The notes under the pieces: generated by a model
What the model was told of the DNA's origin: nothing
Database searches by the model: none
The model's input: only the letters and a program-made list of their open reading frames with translations
Assembly (NCBI RefSeq): GCF_041051975.1
Contig: NZ_CP163435.1
Location: 992,001-1,056,000, forward strand
Direction: 5' to 3'
Origin: Streptomyces sp. R21
GTDB lineage: Bacteria > Actinomycetota > Actinomycetes > Streptomycetales > Streptomycetaceae
Length of the DNA: 64,000 nt
Translations under genes and position numbers: made by a program
Shown: positions 8,320 to 17,889 of the stretch, in pieces
Layout: each line of letters opens with the position of its first letter
How positions within the stretch are numbered: position 1 is the first letter of the stretch

Positions 8320-11300
8320 GCCCGACCGCGGCGGACCGGGCCGCGGAACTCTCCCGGAAGCTCACGGCGCAACTCTCCGCGGCGAAAGGCCGTACCACCC
8401 CCTCCCCCGAGGTGCACGGCCCCCGCGTCACCCTCCCCGAAGGCTCCGGCATGGCCGGTGACACGGCGGACGAGGCGCAGCGCGCGCATGCCGACGACCT
8501 CACGCGCCGCCTGATCGAGCGCACCCACACCTCCAAGGGGCTTGCGCAGGAGCGGCGTTCAGTGCTGGCGGACAGCCGGGCGGTGGTCGGGTTCCGGCGC
8601 TCCACCAAGGAGACGCTGTACCCGATATCGGCCCGCTCGGCGCGCGGCGCACGTCTGACGGACGTGGACGGCAACGAGTACACCGACATCACGATGGGGT
8701 TCGGCTCCCTGCTGTTCGGCCACGAGCCGGAGTTCGTCACGCGGGCTGTGCGTGAACACCTCGACCAGGGGCTGCGGTTCGGACCCCGCCCCGTCGAGGC
8801 CGGTGAAGTCGCCCAGTTGCTGGCGGACTTGACGGGCCTGGAGCGGGTGGCGTTCGCGGCCTCCGGCACCGAGGCCAACTCGGCCGCGATCCGGCTCGCC
8901 CGCGCCGCCACCGGACGCGACCGGATCGTCATGTTCCGCGGTTCGTACCACGGCCACATCGACTCCGTGCTCGGCCGCCCGGGGCCCGACGGCGGGCGGG
9001 CCGTCCCCGTCTCGTGCGGCATCCCCGACAGCGCCGTGTCCGAACTGATCGTCCTCGAATACGGCAGCCAGGAAGCCCTGGACACCATCGACGCGCTAGG
9101 TGACTCCATCGCCGCGGTGCTCGTCGAACCGGTCCAGTGCCGCAACCCCGCCCTGCGCCCGGTCGCCTTCCTGCGCACCCTGCGCGAGCTCACCCACCGC
9201 CGGGGCATCGTGCTGCTCTTCGACGAGATGCTCACCGGCCTGCGCCCCCATCCGCGGGGCGCCCAGCACCACTTCGACGTGGTCCCCGACCTGGCCACCT
9301 ACGGAAAGGCGCTCGGCAGCGGCTATCCGATCGGCGCGATCGCCGGCCGCGCCGACCTCATGGACGGGATCGACGGCGGCTTCTGGCGGTATGGCGACGA
9401 CAGCCGGCCCATGGCCGAGACCACGTTCTTCGGCGGCACCTACCTTCAGCATCCGCTGTCGATGGCGGCCGCCAAGGCCGTGCTCACCCATCTCGTCGCC
9501 GAGGGCCCCCAACTCCAGCAGCGGCTGAACGCCCGCACCTACGCCCTCGCCACCGACCTCAACGGCTTCTTCCGGGACGAGGAATTCCCCCTGGAACTCG
9601 CCCACTTCGGGTCGATGTTCCGCTTCACCCACCGCGCCGACATGGAACTGCTCTACCAGCACCTGCTGGTGCGCGGCATCTACGTGTGGGAGTGGCGCAG
9701 CTTCTATCTCTCCACCGCCCACACCGACGCCGACATCGAGCACGTGGCGGACGCGGTGAAGGACTCACTGCGCGAGCTGCGCCGCGCCGGCTTCTTCCCG
9801 GCGTCCCGGCCACGCCCCGCGGCGAGGCCGCCCCGCCGCCGCCCGGCGCCCGACTTCGGCGTGTACTTCTTCGGGGACTACCCCGAGAGGGAGGGTGCGC
9901 CCCGCCCGGCCGACGCCTACGACCACATCATCGAGACGGCTCGCTTCGCCGACCAGCACGGCTTCAGCTCTCTGTGGCTGCCCGAGCGGCACTTCCACTC
10001 CTTCGGCGGTCTCTTCCCCAACCCGGCGGTCCTGGCGTCCGTCCTCGCGCGCGAGACCAGCCGCATCCGGCTCAACTCCGGTTCCGTCGTGCTGCCGTTG
10101 CACGATCCCGTCCGCGTGGCCGAGGAGTGGTCGGTCGTCGACAACCTCTCGGGCGGCCGGGTCGGTCTGGGCTGCGCCACCGGCTGGCACGCACGGGACT
10201 TCGCGCTGCATCCGGACCGTTTCGCCCGGCGCAAGGAGATCGCCTTCGCCCACCTCGACGACGTACGGACGCTGTGGGCCGGTGGCACGGTGCGCCGCCC
10301 GACCGGCGAGGGCGAGGAGACCGACGTACGGATCCATCCGCGCCCGGTGCAGAAGATGCCGCCGATGTTCCTCGCCACGTCGGGGCGGCGTGCCTCGTAC
10401 GAGGACGCGGGACGGCGCGGGCTCGGGATCGTCACGAACCTGATGAACCAGTCCGTCGAGGAGCTGGCGGAGAACGTCCGGCACTACCGCAAGGCCCGCG
10501 AGCAGTACGGCCTCGACCCCGACGAGGGCCGCGTGACCGTCCTCCTGCACACCTACCTCGGCGAGGACCACGCCACCGCGCGCGCCGAGGCGCTGGAGCC
10601 GATGACCCGCTATCTGCGCTCCTCGCTCCAGATGCGCTCCGCGGCGAGCGCGCTCGGCACCGGCCCGCAGGACGTGGCGGCGGCGAGCGAGGAGGACCTC
10701 GACTATCTGTTCCGCCGGGCCTATGACCGGTACTGCGACGAGCGGGCCCTGATCGGCACGCCCGACAGCTGCTCCCCTCTCGTGGAGGCCCTGAGGGAGG
10801 CGGGGGTCGACGAGATCGCCGCCCTCGTCGACTTCGGCCTGCCGGCCGACCGGATGTGCGCGGGCCTTGAGCACCTCAACGCGCTGCGCACGCGCCACCA
10901 GGAAGTCGATCACGGCGGCGTACACGAGGTGTCCGCCCCCGCGACCGACGCCCAGCGCAGGCTCTGGCTGGCCGCCCAGCTGATCGGTGACCCTGCCGCG
11001 TACAACGAGGTCCAGGCGGTGCGCCTGCGCGGTGTGCTGGACGAGACGGCCCTGCGCACCGCCGTGGCCGGTCTCGTCGAGCGGCACACCGGGCTGCGCA
11101 CCGTGTTCCGGACGGGTGGTGCGGACGAGACGGTCCAGCAGGTCGTACGGCCCGGTGCGGGCGCCGCGCTCCAGGTGACCGACGCCCAGGGGCAGGACCC
11201 GGACGCGGCCGTCGCCGCGCTGCTGCGCGAGGAGAGCACGCGGCCCCACGACCTGGCCGAGGGCCCGCTGTTCGTGCCGCGACTGCTCAGGCTTGCACCG

Positions 11301-13910
11301 GACGACCACGTCCTCGCCTTCGGGCTGCACCACCTCGTCACCGACGCCCACTCCGCCGGAATCCTCGCCGGCGACCTCGAAGAGCTGTACACGGCCGCGG
11401 TGGAGGGCCGCCCTGCCACGTTCGCGCGTCCGGCCGGCAGCACGCTCGATGCCGTACGGCAGGACCCTGATCCAGCGGATCTGGACTGGTGGCGCCGGTA
11501 CCTCGACCCGCTCCCGCCCGTTCCCGCACTGCCCACGGACCGGCCGCGCGGTCGCAGGGTCGCGGGACGCGGTGCGGCGGCCGAGGTCGCCCTCGATGAG
11601 CAGCGGGCGGCCGGGCTGCGGGAGTGGAGCGGCCGGCAGGGCGTCACGCTGTTCGCCACACTGCTGACCGCCTGGCAGCTGGTGTTGCGCGAGCGCTCGG
11701 GCCAGGACGAGTTCACCGTCGGCTCGACCTTCGGCGGGCGCACTCCCGCCACCGCCGACACCGTCGGCTTCCACGTCGCCGTACTCCCCCTGCGTGCCGC
11801 ACTCACGGCGACGACGCCCCTGCGCGCTGCCGTACGGGCCACCCGCGACGCTCTGTTCGAGGCGGAGGCGCATCAGCACGTCGACCTCGACGCGCTCCTC
11901 GCGGCCGTCCACCCCGATCCCGGCAACCCGCGCCCGCTGATCACCGTGTCCGCGGACCTGGACACGGCACCACTGGCCGGGGTCCGGCTGCCGGGGCTGC
12001 GCGCCGAGCAGGTCGACGGGGGGACCGAATCGGCGCCGCTGGAGCTGGGGTTGATGGTCATCCGCACCTCCGGCGGGCTACGACTGCGCATCCGCTACGA
12101 CGCCGATCTCTTCGACGCCGAGACGGTCCGGGGCTACCTGGACGACCTCGACCGGATCCTTCGGGCCATGACGAGCGGCGACGCCGTACTGGTGCGGGAC
12201 ACGAAGCCCGCCGAACCGCTCCAGGACACGCGACCCGTGGAGTCGATCCAGGACACGAAGGTCACCGCGCCGCTCCAGGACACGGACATCGCCGCGGTGT
12301 CCTTCAAGGAGACGCTGCGCTCGATCTGGGCGGCGGTGCTCGGCGTCGACGGCGTGCCCGACGACGCCAACTTCTTCGACCTGGGCGGCAGTTCCATCGC
12401 GGCGATCCGGCTCGGCAACCGCGTTCGCGACGCTCTGCACGTCGAGTTCTCGCTCGGGGACTTCTTCGCGGACGCGACCTTGGCCGGGATGATCCGGACG
12501 CTCGCACCCGACGGCGGTTCGGAAGCGCCCGAGTCAGCCGAATTCGAGGTCGTCGACCGCGCCCCCGCCACCGACCAGCAGACCCGTATGGCCGCCGCCC
12601 ACAACGCCACTCTCCAGCCCCAGGTCTGGAACGTGCCGACCCGGATCCGCTTCACCGGCCCGCTGAACCCGGACGCACTCCGCACGGCGCTCGCCGAGCT
12701 GATCGACCGGCACCACGCCCTGCGCACCCGCTATGTCCAAGGCGGCGACGGCAGTTGGTGGCAGGAGGTGGTCGCCGCTCCCCGACTCCGGCTGCAACTG
12801 GACGACTTCAGCAGACTCCCGGAGGACCGGCGCACGGCCCGCGTCGACAAGGCCTGCCGCGCCATGGCCGCGGTGCCCTTCGACCTGGCCCGTCCCGCGC
12901 TGCCCCGGCTGCGGCTGATCCGCGCCGGGGAGGACGAGTGGGTCCTCATGTTCGTGACGCACCACATCTGCACCGACGGCTGGTCCCATTCGATCCTGCT
13001 GTCGGAGCTCGCCGAGCTGTACACCGCGGCCGTGTCCGGCACTCCGCACAGCCTCGCCGCACCCTCGTCCCAGCCCACGGAGTACGCCCGCCGCCAGCGG
13101 GAACGGAAGGACCCGCGGGCGCAGGCCGAGCGCGCCGCCCGCTGCGTCGCGTATCTCGACGGCGTGCCGAGCCGTGTGGAGATTCCCACGGACCGGCCCC
13201 GACCGGAACGGCTCAGCGGCGACGGCGACACGATCCGGAGCCGGGCAACCGGTGAACTCCGGGCACGCATGGAGGAGTTCGCGGCTTCCCGGCACGTGAC
13301 GCCGTTCGCGGTCGCCGCGACCGGGCTCGGGCTGCTGCTCGCCCGGCTCTCCGGGCAGCGCGACGTCCTGCTGGGCGTCCCGTACGCCAACCGGCAGGGC
13401 AGCGACACCGAATCGCTGGTCTGCATGACCACCACGACCGTCCTGGTGCGGGTGCGCGTCGAACCGGACGAGAGCTGCGCCGAGCTGGTCTCCCGTACCG
13501 GCGCCGGGGCACTGTCCGTCATGGCGAACGTCCTGCCCACCACACAGGTCCTCCAGGCGATGCGGGACAGCGGCGCACGCGAGGTGCCGGAGATCGTGGC
13601 CAACGCCCTCGCCTTCCAGAACACCGACGATCTCGACATCGAGATACCGGGCCTGAGCGTCGACGTGGACGACCTGGCACCGCCGGTGTCCCGCGCGGAA
13701 CTGACCTTCGGCCTCGCCCCGCGCCGCGATCCCGCCCACGGCTACCGCGCCTTCCTCGAATACTCGTCCGACCTGTGGGACAGAAAGACCGCGGAGGGCC
13801 TGCTCGCCGACTATCTCGCCCTGCTCGAAGACCTGTGCGCCCACCCCGACCGGCAGGCCCACGCACTGCTCACCCCTCACACGCCGACCGGAGAGACCTA
13901 CCCAGGATGA
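8316..13910 (+). CDS. hybrid synthetase: aminotransferase - luciferase-like monooxygenase - C - T - C
   Basis: Multidomain enzyme of 1864 aa. Domain order: class III PLP aminotransferase of the glutamate-1-semialdehyde type (about 55-490, PLP lysine near 331 in TYGKALGSG); luciferase-like monooxygenase (about 507-865, starts DFGVYFFGDYPE); condensation domain 1 (about 875-1290, active-site motif HHLVTDA with Ala in place of the usual Gly); carrier domain (LGGSS near 1357); condensation domain 2 (HHICTDG near 1549). There is no adenylation domain. Established logic from microginin synthetase: AMT turns the beta-ketoacyl-ACP into a beta-amine and MO adds an alpha-hydroxyl. C1 would then join this to an amino acid on the T domain loaded in trans, and C2 would pass the chain on. 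ATGA overlap with the PKS gene. Confidence 0.92.
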   Translation: MSPTAADRAAELSRKLTAQLSAAKGRTTPSPEVHGPRVTLPEGSGMAGDTADEAQRAHADDLTRRLIERTHTSKGLAQERRSVLADSRAVVGFRRSTKETLYPISARSARGARLTDVDGNEYTDITMGFGSLLFGHEPEFVTRAVREHLDQGLRFGPRPVEAGEVAQLLADLTGLERVAFAASGTEANSAAIRLARAATGRDRIVMFRGSYHGHIDSVLGRPGPDGGRAVPVSCGIPDSAVSELIVLEYGSQEALDTIDALGDSIAAVLVEPVQCRNPALRPVAFLRTLRELTHRRGIVLLFDEMLTGLRPHPRGAQHHFDVVPDLATYGKALGSGYPIGAIAGRADLMDGIDGGFWRYGDDSRPMAETTFFGGTYLQHPLSMAAAKAVLTHLVAEGPQLQQRLNARTYALATDLNGFFRDEEFPLELAHFGSMFRFTHRADMELLYQHLLVRGIYVWEWRSFYLSTAHTDADIEHVADAVKDSLRELRRAGFFPASRPRPAARPPRRRPAPDFGVYFFGDYPEREGAPRPADAYDHIIETARFADQHGFSSLWLPERHFHSFGGLFPNPAVLASVLARETSRIRLNSGSVVLPLHDPVRVAEEWSVVDNLSGGRVGLGCATGWHARDFALHPDRFARRKEIAFAHLDDVRTLWAGGTVRRPTGEGEETDVRIHPRPVQKMPPMFLATSGRRASYEDAGRRGLGIVTNLMNQSVEELAENVRHYRKAREQYGLDPDEGRVTVLLHTYLGEDHATARAEALEPMTRYLRSSLQMRSAASALGTGPQDVAAASEEDLDYLFRRAYDRYCDERALIGTPDSCSPLVEALREAGVDEIAALVDFGLPADRMCAGLEHLNALRTRHQEVDHGGVHEVSAPATDAQRRLWLAAQLIGDPAAYNEVQAVRLRGVLDETALRTAVAGLVERHTGLRTVFRTGGADETVQQVVRPGAGAALQVTDAQGQDPDAAVAALLREESTRPHDLAEGPLFVPRLLRLAPDDHVLAFGLHHLVTDAHSAGILAGDLEELYTAAVEGRPATFARPAGSTLDAVRQDPDPADLDWWRRYLDPLPPVPALPTDRPRGRRVAGRGAAAEVALDEQRAAGLREWSGRQGVTLFATLLTAWQLVLRERSGQDEFTVGSTFGGRTPATADTVGFHVAVLPLRAALTATTPLRAAVRATRDALFEAEAHQHVDLDALLAAVHPDPGNPRPLITVSADLDTAPLAGVRLPGLRAEQVDGGTESAPLELGLMVIRTSGGLRLRIRYDADLFDAETVRGYLDDLDRILRAMTSGDAVLVRDTKPAEPLQDTRPVESIQDTKVTAPLQDTDIAAVSFKETLRSIWAAVLGVDGVPDDANFFDLGGSSIAAIRLGNRVRDALHVEFSLGDFFADATLAGMIRTLAPDGGSEAPESAEFEVVDRAPATDQQTRMAAAHNATLQPQVWNVPTRIRFTGPLNPDALRTALAELIDRHHALRTRYVQGGDGSWWQEVVAAPRLRLQLDDFSRLPEDRRTARVDKACRAMAAVPFDLARPALPRLRLIRAGEDEWVLMFVTHHICTDGWSHSILLSELAELYTAAVSGTPHSLAAPSSQPTEYARRQRERKDPRAQAERAARCVAYLDGVPSRVEIPTDRPRPERLSGDGDTIRSRATGELRARMEEFAASRHVTPFAVAATGLGLLLARLSGQRDVLLGVPYANRQGSDTESLVCMTTTTVLVRVRVEPDESCAELVSRTGAGALSVMANVLPTTQVLQAMRDSGAREVPEIVANALAFQNTDDLDIEIPGLSVDVDDLAPPVSRAELTFGLAPRRDPAHGYRAFLEYSSDLWDRKTAEGLLADYLALLEDLCAHPDRQAHALLTPHTPTGETYPG

Positions 13911-15205
13911 CCAACGCCACGGATCCCAGGCACATCGAGGACCTGCTCGCCTTCCTCGAGGGCAGCTCCTCGCCCTACCACGCCGTGGCGCAGGCCGCGC
14001 ACCGGCTGGAGAAGGCCGGCTTCAAGGAGCTGCGGGAGACGGAGGAGTGGACCGGGCACACCGGCGGCTGCTTCGTCGCCCGCGGCGGCGCCCTCCTCGC
14101 GTGGTACGTCCCCGCGGACGCGCCCGCCCACGCCCCGTTCAGGATCGTCGGGGCCCACACCGACTCCCCGAACCTGCGGGTCAAGCCGACACCGGACACC
14201 GGGTCCGCGGGCTGGCGCCAGATCGCCGTGGAGGTCTACGGAGGCGTCCCGCTCAACACCTGGCTCGACCGCGATCTGGGCGTCTCCGGACGGCTGACCC
14301 TGCGCGACGGCACCGCGCGGCTCGTCAAGATCGACGAACCGCTGCTGCGCGTACCGCAGTTGGCCATCCACCTGGACCGCTCGGTCAACGACGGGCTCGC
14401 CCTGGACCGGCAGCGGCAGACCCAGCCGATCTGGTCGCTGGGCCGCCCGGAGCGGGGCGCGCTGCTGCGCCGGATCGCGTACGAGGCCGGTCTGGACGCC
14501 TCCGACATCCTCGGCTGGGACCTGATGCTGCACGACATCCAGGCGCCGTCCCTGCTGGGTGCGGAGCGGGAGTTCCTGGTCTCCGCCCGCCTCGACAACC
14601 TGGTGTCCGTGCACGCGGGGGTGTCCGCGCTGACGTCGGCCGCCGACGACTGGTCGGGCGACGGGGGCGCCGCGCTGGTGCCGGTGCTCGCCGCCTTCGA
14701 CCACGAGGAGGTGGGCAGCGGTTCCGAGACGGGTGCGCAGAGTCCGCTGCTTGAACGGGTGTTGAGCCGTTCCGTCGCCGCCCGAGGCGGCAGCGGCGAG
14801 GACTGGTCGCGGGCGCTCGCGGGCACGATCTGCGTCTCCGCGGACATGTCGCACGCGGTGCACCCCAACTACAGCGAGCGCCACGACCCGGACAACCATC
14901 CGCTGCCGGGCGGCGGCCCCGTCGTCAAGGTCAATGTCAACCAGCGGTACGCCACCGACGGCACAGGTTTCGCCGCCTTCGTGAGCGCCTGTGAGCGGGC
15001 CGACGTGCCGTGGCAGCGGTTCGTGTCCAACAACGCGATGCCCTGCGGCACGTCGATCGGGCCGATCACCGCGGCTCGGCTCGGTGTGACCACCGTCGAC
15101 GTGGGGGTGCCGGGGCTCTCCATGCACTCGGCGCGCGAGCTGGTCGGGGCCGCCGATCCCGGGTATCTCGCCCGGGCGCTGCGGGAGTTCGTGATGACCG
15201 GCTGA
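13907..15205 (+). CDS. M18 family (aspartyl-type) aminopeptidase inside the cluster
   Basis: Zinc aminopeptidase of 432 aa, the normal length for family M18. Visible metal-site motifs are GAHTDSPNLRVKP (His84), SARLDNLVS, DHEEVGSGSETGA and SADMSHAVHPN. M18 enzymes remove acidic N-terminal residues from peptides in the cytoplasm. The gene overlaps the synthetase stop by ATGA, so it is translated with the assembly line and is not a random neighbour. If the product is an aminopeptidase inhibitor, as the AMT-MO chemistry predicts, this protein is best explained as a target copy that gives self-resistance. A role in trimming the product is the alternative. No catalytic residue appears lost. Confidence 0.9.
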   Translation: MTNATDPRHIEDLLAFLEGSSSPYHAVAQAAHRLEKAGFKELRETEEWTGHTGGCFVARGGALLAWYVPADAPAHAPFRIVGAHTDSPNLRVKPTPDTGSAGWRQIAVEVYGGVPLNTWLDRDLGVSGRLTLRDGTARLVKIDEPLLRVPQLAIHLDRSVNDGLALDRQRQTQPIWSLGRPERGALLRRIAYEAGLDASDILGWDLMLHDIQAPSLLGAEREFLVSARLDNLVSVHAGVSALTSAADDWSGDGGAALVPVLAAFDHEEVGSGSETGAQSPLLERVLSRSVAARGGSGEDWSRALAGTICVSADMSHAVHPNYSERHDPDNHPLPGGGPVVKVNVNQRYATDGTGFAAFVSACERADVPWQRFVSNNAMPCGTSIGPITAARLGVTTVDVGVPGLSMHSARELVGAADPGYLARALREFVMTG

Positions 15206-15263
15206 CCCGGCGACCCCGTATTTGGCCGGTCCGACGTGAGCACCTGAGCAGGAGAGGCGGAAC

Positions 15264-16037
15264 GTGTCCGCAAGAAACTTCACCCTCAAGGGCGCCGACC
15301 CCGAGGCCGCGACGCTGCGCCTGCTGATCGTCCCGCATGCTGGGGCCGGGGCGGCGAGCGGTCTGGGGTTCGCGGGGCACGCCCCGGGCGACTGGCTGGT
15401 GGCGACGGCCCGGCTGCCCGGCCGGGAGTCCCGTGTCCGGGAAGCCGTCCCGGGGCTTCCCGGACTGGTGGCCGACGTCGTGGCCACAATCCGCGCGCTG
15501 CCCGGGACGGCCCCGCTGCTCGTGGTCGGGGTGTGCTCGGGTGCGGTGATCGGTCTGGAGGCCGTACGCGAGATCGAGCGCTCCGGCGACGGGGAGGTGG
15601 CGGGCTTCGTCGTCGTATCGCAGTGGGCGGTGAACGAGGCGCCCGATCCGGCGCGCCGTCTCCTGCGGGACACGGACGACCCGGCCGAAGTCCTGGACAT
15701 CCTGCGGGAATTCGACGGCGTCCCGGAGTCGCTCGCCGCGCAGCCGGAGATGCTCGGGCTGGTCCTGCCGGCGATCGTGGCGGACATCCGGGCCGTCGAG
15801 GCCTACGTCGCCGATCCCGCCGTCGCGGCCGTCAGATGTCCGCTTCTTGCCGTGTTCGGCGACGAGGACGAGCTGTGTCCCGAGGAGCGCACCGCCGACT
15901 GGTCGCTGTTCAGCGCGTACACGCGGACGGTCTGGCTGCCCGGCGGTCACCTGCTCCTGGCGGACGAACCCGCACTGCTGGCGGAGGCGATCGCCGACCA
16001 TCGCGACCACTTCACGGCCGCCCAGCTCCAGATCTGA
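15264..16037 (+). CDS. type II thioesterase
   Basis: Alpha/beta hydrolase of 257 aa typical of the stand-alone thioesterases that clear stalled or misloaded carrier domains. The oxyanion segment is PHAGAGAA. The nucleophile motif is GVCSG (Ser92), where Cys replaces the more usual His before Ser, then an Asp in FGDEDEL and the catalytic His in GGHLLLADE. GTG start with AGGAGAGGCGG just upstream, 58 bases after the aminopeptidase gene. As neither large enzyme ends in a TE domain, this protein or condensation domain 2 may also take part in release. Confidence 0.9.
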   Translation: MSARNFTLKGADPEAATLRLLIVPHAGAGAASGLGFAGHAPGDWLVATARLPGRESRVREAVPGLPGLVADVVATIRALPGTAPLLVVGVCSGAVIGLEAVREIERSGDGEVAGFVVVSQWAVNEAPDPARRLLRDTDDPAEVLDILREFDGVPESLAAQPEMLGLVLPAIVADIRAVEAYVADPAVAAVRCPLLAVFGDEDELCPEERTADWSLFSAYTRTVWLPGGHLLLADEPALLAEAIADHRDHFTAAQLQI

Positions 16038-16077
16038 CGCCCGCTCACTTCGAGCCCTGCACTTCGAGGTTGATCAC

Positions 16078-17889
16078 ATGACGACGGCAGCAGTCGACGC
16101 CAAGCACCGGATCGACGCCCTTCTGCTGGAGCGGTGGGAGCGTGACCCGGAGCTGCCCGCGCTGATCTCCGGTGACACCGTCCTGACCCGGGGCGAGCTG
16201 AGGCACCGGGTGCTGCGGACCGCCGCCGCGCTGCGCGCCCGGGGTGTGCGCCCCGGCGACCGGGTGGCGGTCTACCACGAGCGGTCCGTCGAGTTCGTGG
16301 TGGCCGTCCTGGGCGCGCTGTTCGCGGGCGCGGCCCACGCGGCCTTCGACGTGGACGATCCGCTGCCGCGCACACTGGGGATGATCGAGGACTGTGCTCC
16401 CCGTGCCGTGCTCACCAGTACGGCGCTTTCCGTCCGCTTCCCGGGGGCGGTGCCCGTGCTCACGGACGACGAGTGCCGCACGCACGCACCCGCGGACGTG
16501 TCCGCCTCGGTGGCCGCATCGCCGCAGGACCCCGCCGTCGTCCTCTACACCTCCGGTTCCACCGGGCGCCCCAAGGCGTCGCTGATCAGCCACCGCGCCC
16601 TCGTCTCCCGGCTGTCGGCCCTGCAGACGACGCATCGTATGGACGAGAACGACCGGATCATCCATCACACGGCGTGCAGCTTCGACATGTATCTCGTCGA
16701 GGTCCACTGGCCCCTGCTCGCCGGAGCCACCGTCGTCCTCGCGGCCCCGCGCCGCCAGCGGGACGCCGACCATCTCGCCGAGCTGATCCGCGATCACCGG
16801 ATCACGACGTTCTACTGTGTGGTGTCGCTGCTCGACCTCTTCCTCCTCGCCCGCGATCCGGCGGAGCGCTACGACGGCATACGGCAGGTGCTCACCGGCG
16901 GCGAGCCGCTCAGCCCCGACCTGGTCAAGCGGTTCCACGCCCGCTCGACCGCGTCGCTCACCAACCTGTACGGACCCAGCGAGTGCACGATCTACTGCAC
17001 GGCCTGGGAGTGCCCACGCGACCCGGACCTCGACACGGTGCTGATCGGCTCGGCTGTCCAGGACACGGACCTGTGGATCCTCGACGAGAACGGGGACCCG
17101 GTATCGGAAGGAGAGCCAGGGGAGCTGTACATCGGCGGCGCGGGTCTCGCCCTGGGCTACCTCAACCGGCCCGACCTGACGGCGGAACGCTTCGTCACCT
17201 CCCCCACCCTGGCCCCGGGCGGCCGGCTCTACCGGTCCGGCGACCTGGTGCGGGCGCGCCCCGACGGCGCCCTCGAATTCCTCGGGCGCCTCGACCGGCA
17301 AGTGAAGATCCGGGGCATCCGCATCGAGCTGGCCGAGATCGAGTCCACCGCGGCACGCTGCGCCGGCGTACGACAGGCGGCGGTCGTCGCGCACGGCGAA
17401 GGCGCCGACAAGCGGCTCGCCGCGTACGTGGTGCCCGCGGACGGCGTCGCATCGGCGGGCCTGGTCGCCTCTGTCCGGGACGCGCTGCGCGAGTGGCTCC
17501 CGCACTACATGGTGCCGACCGCGATCGAGGCGGTGAACGAGCTGCCGCTCACCGCCAACGGCAAGCTGGACCGCCTCCTGCTGGAGGACCGGGCCGCACG
17601 GTCCTCCGCCGCCGCGCCACCGGCTCGTACGACAACTGCCGAGGCACACACGGGACTTGAGCAGCAGGTGGCCGAGGTCTGGTGCGACGTCCTGGGCGTG
17701 CCGGAGGTCGGGGCGGACGACGACTTCTTCGATCTCGGCGGGGATTCCTTCAAGGTGGTCCGCGTCATCGACCGCCTGAAGGGCCTGCTGGCGATGGAGA
17801 TCCCCATGGCGGCCCTCCTGCTCGAACCGACCGTGGCCGGTTTCACCAAGGAGCTGCGGCGCATCACGCACCAGGAGCACATACGGTGA
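16078..17889 (+). CDS. NRPS adenylation-thiolation didomain
   Basis: Activates an amino (or other) acid as adenylate and loads it on its own carrier domain, 603 aa. A-domain cores: A3 YTSGSTGRPK, A4 around CSFDMYLVEVHW, A5 NLYGPSEC, A7 YRSGDLV, A8 near [16 protein letters not shown], and the catalytic Lys in TANGKLDR. The carrier site is LGGDS. By alignment to GrsA I read the ten-residue code as D-M-V-Y-L-G-L-I-Y-K; the G-L-I core recurs in codes for Gly, Ser and ornithine-type residues, but I cannot assign a substrate. It is the only A domain of this cluster, so it may also load the A-less T domain of the large synthetase. ATG 16078; its stop overlaps the next gene (GTGA). Confidence 0.93.
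   Translation: MTTAAVDAKHRIDALLLERWERDPELPALISGDTVLTRGELRHRVLRTAAALRARGVRPGDRVAVYHERSVEFVVAVLGALFAGAAHAAFDVDDPLPRTLGMIEDCAPRAVLTSTALSVRFPGAVPVLTDDECRTHAPADVSASVAASPQDPAVVLYTSGSTGRPKASLISHRALVSRLSALQTTHRMDENDRIIHHTACSFDMYLVEVHWPLLAGATVVLAAPRRQRDADHLAELIRDHRITTFYCVVSLLDLFLLARDPAERYDGIRQVLTGGEPLSPDLVKRFHARSTASLTNLYGPSECTIYCTAWECPRDPDLDTVLIGSAVQDTDLWILDENGDPVSEGEPGELYIGGAGLALGYLNRPDLTAERFVTSPTLAPGGRLYRSGDLVRARPDGALEFLGRLDRQVKIRGIRIELAEIESTAARCAGVRQAAVVAHGEGADKRLAAYVVPADGVASAGLVASVRDALREWLPHYMVPTAIEAVNELPLTANGKLDRLLLEDRAARSSAAAPPARTTTAEAHTGLEQQVAEVWCDVLGVPEVGADDDFFDLGGDSFKVVRVIDRLKGLLAMEIPMAALLLEPTVAGFTKELRRITHQEHIR

Noticed and set aside
9137..10726. 529-codon frame inside the synthetase gene
   Set aside because: Shadow frame of the aminotransferase-monooxygenase region with Arg/Pro-rich, domain-free sequence.
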